This document shows positions 62,174-64,000 of a DNA stretch of 64,000 nt, one piece after another. Position 1 is the first letter of the stretch; each line of letters begins with the position of its first letter. The notes below the pieces were generated by a model. That model saw only the letters and a program-made list of their open reading frames with translations. It was not told where the DNA came from and did no database searches. The stretch covers positions 2,480,001-2,544,000 of the forward strand of contig JAAQVN010000001.1 in assembly GCA_011754535.1 (NCBI GenBank). The letters are read 5' to 3'. Position numbers and translations under genes: made by a program. Source of the stretch: Enterobacter asburiae (GTDB lineage Bacteria > Pseudomonadota > Gammaproteobacteria > Enterobacterales > Enterobacteriaceae).

Positions 62174-64000
62174 CTACACACCTACAACCGGGATATTATC
62201 ACCTTCTGTGATTTTATATTCGGACAGGGTGTCAAAACTGAGATAGCGATAGATATTTTCATGCGCGCCATGAAGTTTTTCCGTATAGCTTAAATATTCT
62301 TCAACGGTTGGCATTTTACCCAGTATGGCCGCGACGGTGCTTAATTCTGCCGAGGCAAGGAACACGCTGGCATTCGTTCCCAGACGATGCGGGAAATTTC
62401 GGGTGGATGTCGATACCACGTGGCTCCCTTCGCGTACCCTCGCCTGGTTCCCCATGCAGAGGGAGCAGCCCGCAGGCTCGATTCGTGCCCCCGACTTTAT
62501 AAACTGGCTAAAATAGCCCTCGCGGGAAAGCTGCCCGGCATCCATTTTGGTGGGAGGCGCAATCCACAACCGCGCCCGGCTTTCACGGGCGTCGGCCAGG
62601 ATTTCACCCGCAGCGCGGAAATGACCGATGTTGGTCATGCAGGAGCCAATAAAGACCTCCTCTATCGGCGTGCTGGCCACCTCAGAAAGTAAGCGAGCGT
62701 CATCCGGATCGTCAGGTGCACAGACCACCGGTTCGGTGATTTCATTGAGATCAATGTCAATGACTGCGGCATATTCCGCTTCAGGATCGGCCGACAGCAG
62801 CGACGGGTTAGCCAGCCACGCCTCGATTTCAGCAATGCGTCGTTCAAGCGTGTTGGCGTTTTCATATCCCTGCTTAACCATCCAGCGCAGCAGGACCGCG
62901 TTGGAACGCAGGTACTGCGCGACCTTGTCTTCCGCCAGGCGCATCACGCAGGCGGCAGCGGACCGTTCAGCGGAGGCGTCAGCCAGCTCAAACGCCTGCT
63001 CTGCACTCAGTGTTTCCAGCCCTTCAATTTCGAGGATCCGGCCCGAGAAAATATTGCGCTTATTCTTTTTCTCCACCGTCAACAGGCCCTGCTTTCTGGC
63101 GTAGAGCGGAATCGCATGCACCAGGTCGCGCAGGGTGATCCCTTTCTGCATCTCACCCGTAAAGCGAACCAGCACCGATTCCGGCATATCCAGCGGCATA
63201 ATGCCGGTTGCGGCGGCAAACGCCACCAGCCCGGAACCTCCCGGGAAAGAGATCCCCAGCGGGAAGCGGGTATGGGAGTCGGCACCGGTGCCCACCGTAT
63301 CCGGCAGCAGCATACGGTTAAGCCAGGAGTGGATAATGCCGTCGCCCGGTTTTAGCGCGACCCCGTTACGACGGGTGATAAACTGCGGCAGGGTCTCATG
63401 AAGCTGAACGTCGACGGGCTTAGGGTACGCTGAGGTGTGGCAGAAAGACTGCATCACCAGATCGGCTGAAAACGTCAGGCAGGCAAGATCGGTTAACTCG
63501 TCGCGCGTCATCCCGCCGGTGGTGTCCTGAGAGCCCACGGTCGTGATTTTCGGCTCGCAATACTGTCCGGGACGGATCCCCGCGACGCCGCAGGCTTTAC
63601 CCACCATTTTTTGTGCCAGCGTAAAACCGGCGGTGGATGGCGCTGGAGCGGAGGGCTTGCGGAATGCCTCTGAAGGCGCAAGCTTCAGCGATTCCCGCGC
63701 TTTCGCGGTCAGGCTGCGTCCGATAATTAGCGGGATCCGCCCGCCGGCCCGCACTTCATCCAGAAGCACCTCGGTTTTAAGCGTAAAGCGCGTCACCAGA
63801 CGCTGGCTTTCCGTCTCGCGAATTTCGCCTTTGTAGGGATACAGATCGATCAGCATCCCGGTCGTCAGCGAGGAGACGTCCATCTCTACCGGCAAGGCAC
63901 CGGAATCTTCCAGCGTATTGAAGAAAATCGGGGCAATTTTACCGCCGAACACAAACCCACCGTTACGCTTGTTCGGCACGAAAGGAATATCATTCCCGAT
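62174..64000 (-). CDS. Aconitase-B-family hydratase, paralogue (3' part)
   Basis: The last 608 residues of a protein close to AcnB; the frame stays open to the window edge ([15 protein letters not shown]) and AcnB is about 865 residues, so roughly 250 N-terminal residues are missing. Cluster Cys residues are present in [12 protein letters not shown] and GCSLCMGNQ, and the substrate segment [13 protein letters not shown] and the AcnB-type [18 protein letters not shown] are intact. It therefore looks catalytically competent. It diverges from housekeeping AcnB in many positions, and its linkage to a transporter suggests a dedicated catabolic role. I cannot tell whether the normal acnB also exists elsewhere. 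Confidence 0.88.
   Translation of the reverse strand: MGNDIPFVPNKRNGGFVFGGKIAPIFFNTLEDSGALPVEMDVSSLTTGMLIDLYPYKGEIRETESQRLVTRFTLKTEVLLDEVRAGGRIPLIIGRSLTAKARESLKLAPSEAFRKPSAPAPSTAGFTLAQKMVGKACGVAGIRPGQYCEPKITTVGSQDTTGGMTRDELTDLACLTFSADLVMQSFCHTSAYPKPVDVQLHETLPQFITRRNGVALKPGDGIIHSWLNRMLLPDTVGTGADSHTRFPLGISFPGGSGLVAFAAATGIMPLDMPESVLVRFTGEMQKGITLRDLVHAIPLYARKQGLLTVEKKNKRNIFSGRILEIEGLETLSAEQAFELADASAERSAAACVMRLAEDKVAQYLRSNAVLLRWMVKQGYENANTLERRIAEIEAWLANPSLLSADPEAEYAAVIDIDLNEITEPVVCAPDDPDDARLLSEVASTPIEEVFIGSCMTNIGHFRAAGEILADARESRARLWIAPPTKMDAGQLSREGYFSQFIKSGARIEPAGCSLCMGNQARVREGSHVVSTSTRNFPHRLGTNASVFLASAELSTVAAILGKMPTVEEYLSYTEKLHGAHENIYRYLSFDTLSEYKITEGDNIPVVGV

Overview
The window is a 64 kb stretch of enterobacterial chromosome with no rRNA, tRNA, transposase, prophage or CRISPR that I could see. 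Its closest match from memory is the Enterobacter / Lelliottia / Leclercia / Klebsiella group. The reasons are the backbone gene content (osmC, bdm, sra, maeA, adhP, fdnGHI, yddG, smvA, narU, narZYWV), the REP-type palindromes and the GC-rich coding sequence. Much of it follows the 33-minute region of Escherichia coli and its Salmonella counterpart. Extra metabolic modules sit between genes that are neighbours in those species.

Layout: 1-4.6 kb is a sucrose regulon on the minus strand (scrK, scrY, scrA, start of scrB), with operator-like palindromes before scrY and scrK. 4.7-7.5 kb holds a blue-light sensing BLUF-EAL protein and a membrane-anchored alpha/beta hydrolase. 7.7-14.6 kb is a D-Ala-D-Ala dipeptide operon (ddpXABCDF) preceded by an RpiR-family regulator and a sigma-54-like promoter. 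14.6-20.4 kb has two regulator/enzyme pairs around osmC, a secreted glycosidase-like protein, then bdm and sra. 20.6-25.6 kb has maeA, an ABC-F ATPase with a well-formed short leader ORF and alternative RNA hairpins, and adhP.

25.7-32.9 kb is a peptide/nickel-type ABC transporter operon ending in a flavin monooxygenase and a CMD/AhpD-type protein. It is followed by an AraJ-like MFS pump and a PPK2 kinase. 35.1-42.4 kb has fdnIHG (fdnG contains an in-frame UGA for selenocysteine), yddG and an OmpC/OmpD-type porin. 42.4-50 kb has a LysR regulator and a liv-type ABC transporter operon that ends in an L-2-amino-thiazoline-4-carboxylate (ATC) hydrolase homologue and an M20 N-carbamoyl amino acid hydrolase, probably a route to cysteine. 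50-52.2 kb is the smvA/smvR efflux pair. 52.4-60.6 kb is narU-narZYWV. 60.6-64 kb is a DASS carboxylate transporter and an aconitase-B paralogue cut by the window end.

How the parts work together: anaerobic respiration is the main backbone theme, with formate dehydrogenase-N, nitrate reductase Z and the nitrate transporter close together. The added modules are mostly import plus catabolism sets for sucrose, D-Ala-D-Ala, an unknown oligopeptide-like or sulfur-containing ligand, a thiazoline or carbamoyl amino acid, and a tricarboxylate. The least described elements are the ABC-F leader at about 22.49-22.69 kb, the transporter/monooxygenase/peroxidase cluster at 25.8-32.9 kb, and the transporter/ATC cluster at 43.5-50 kb.
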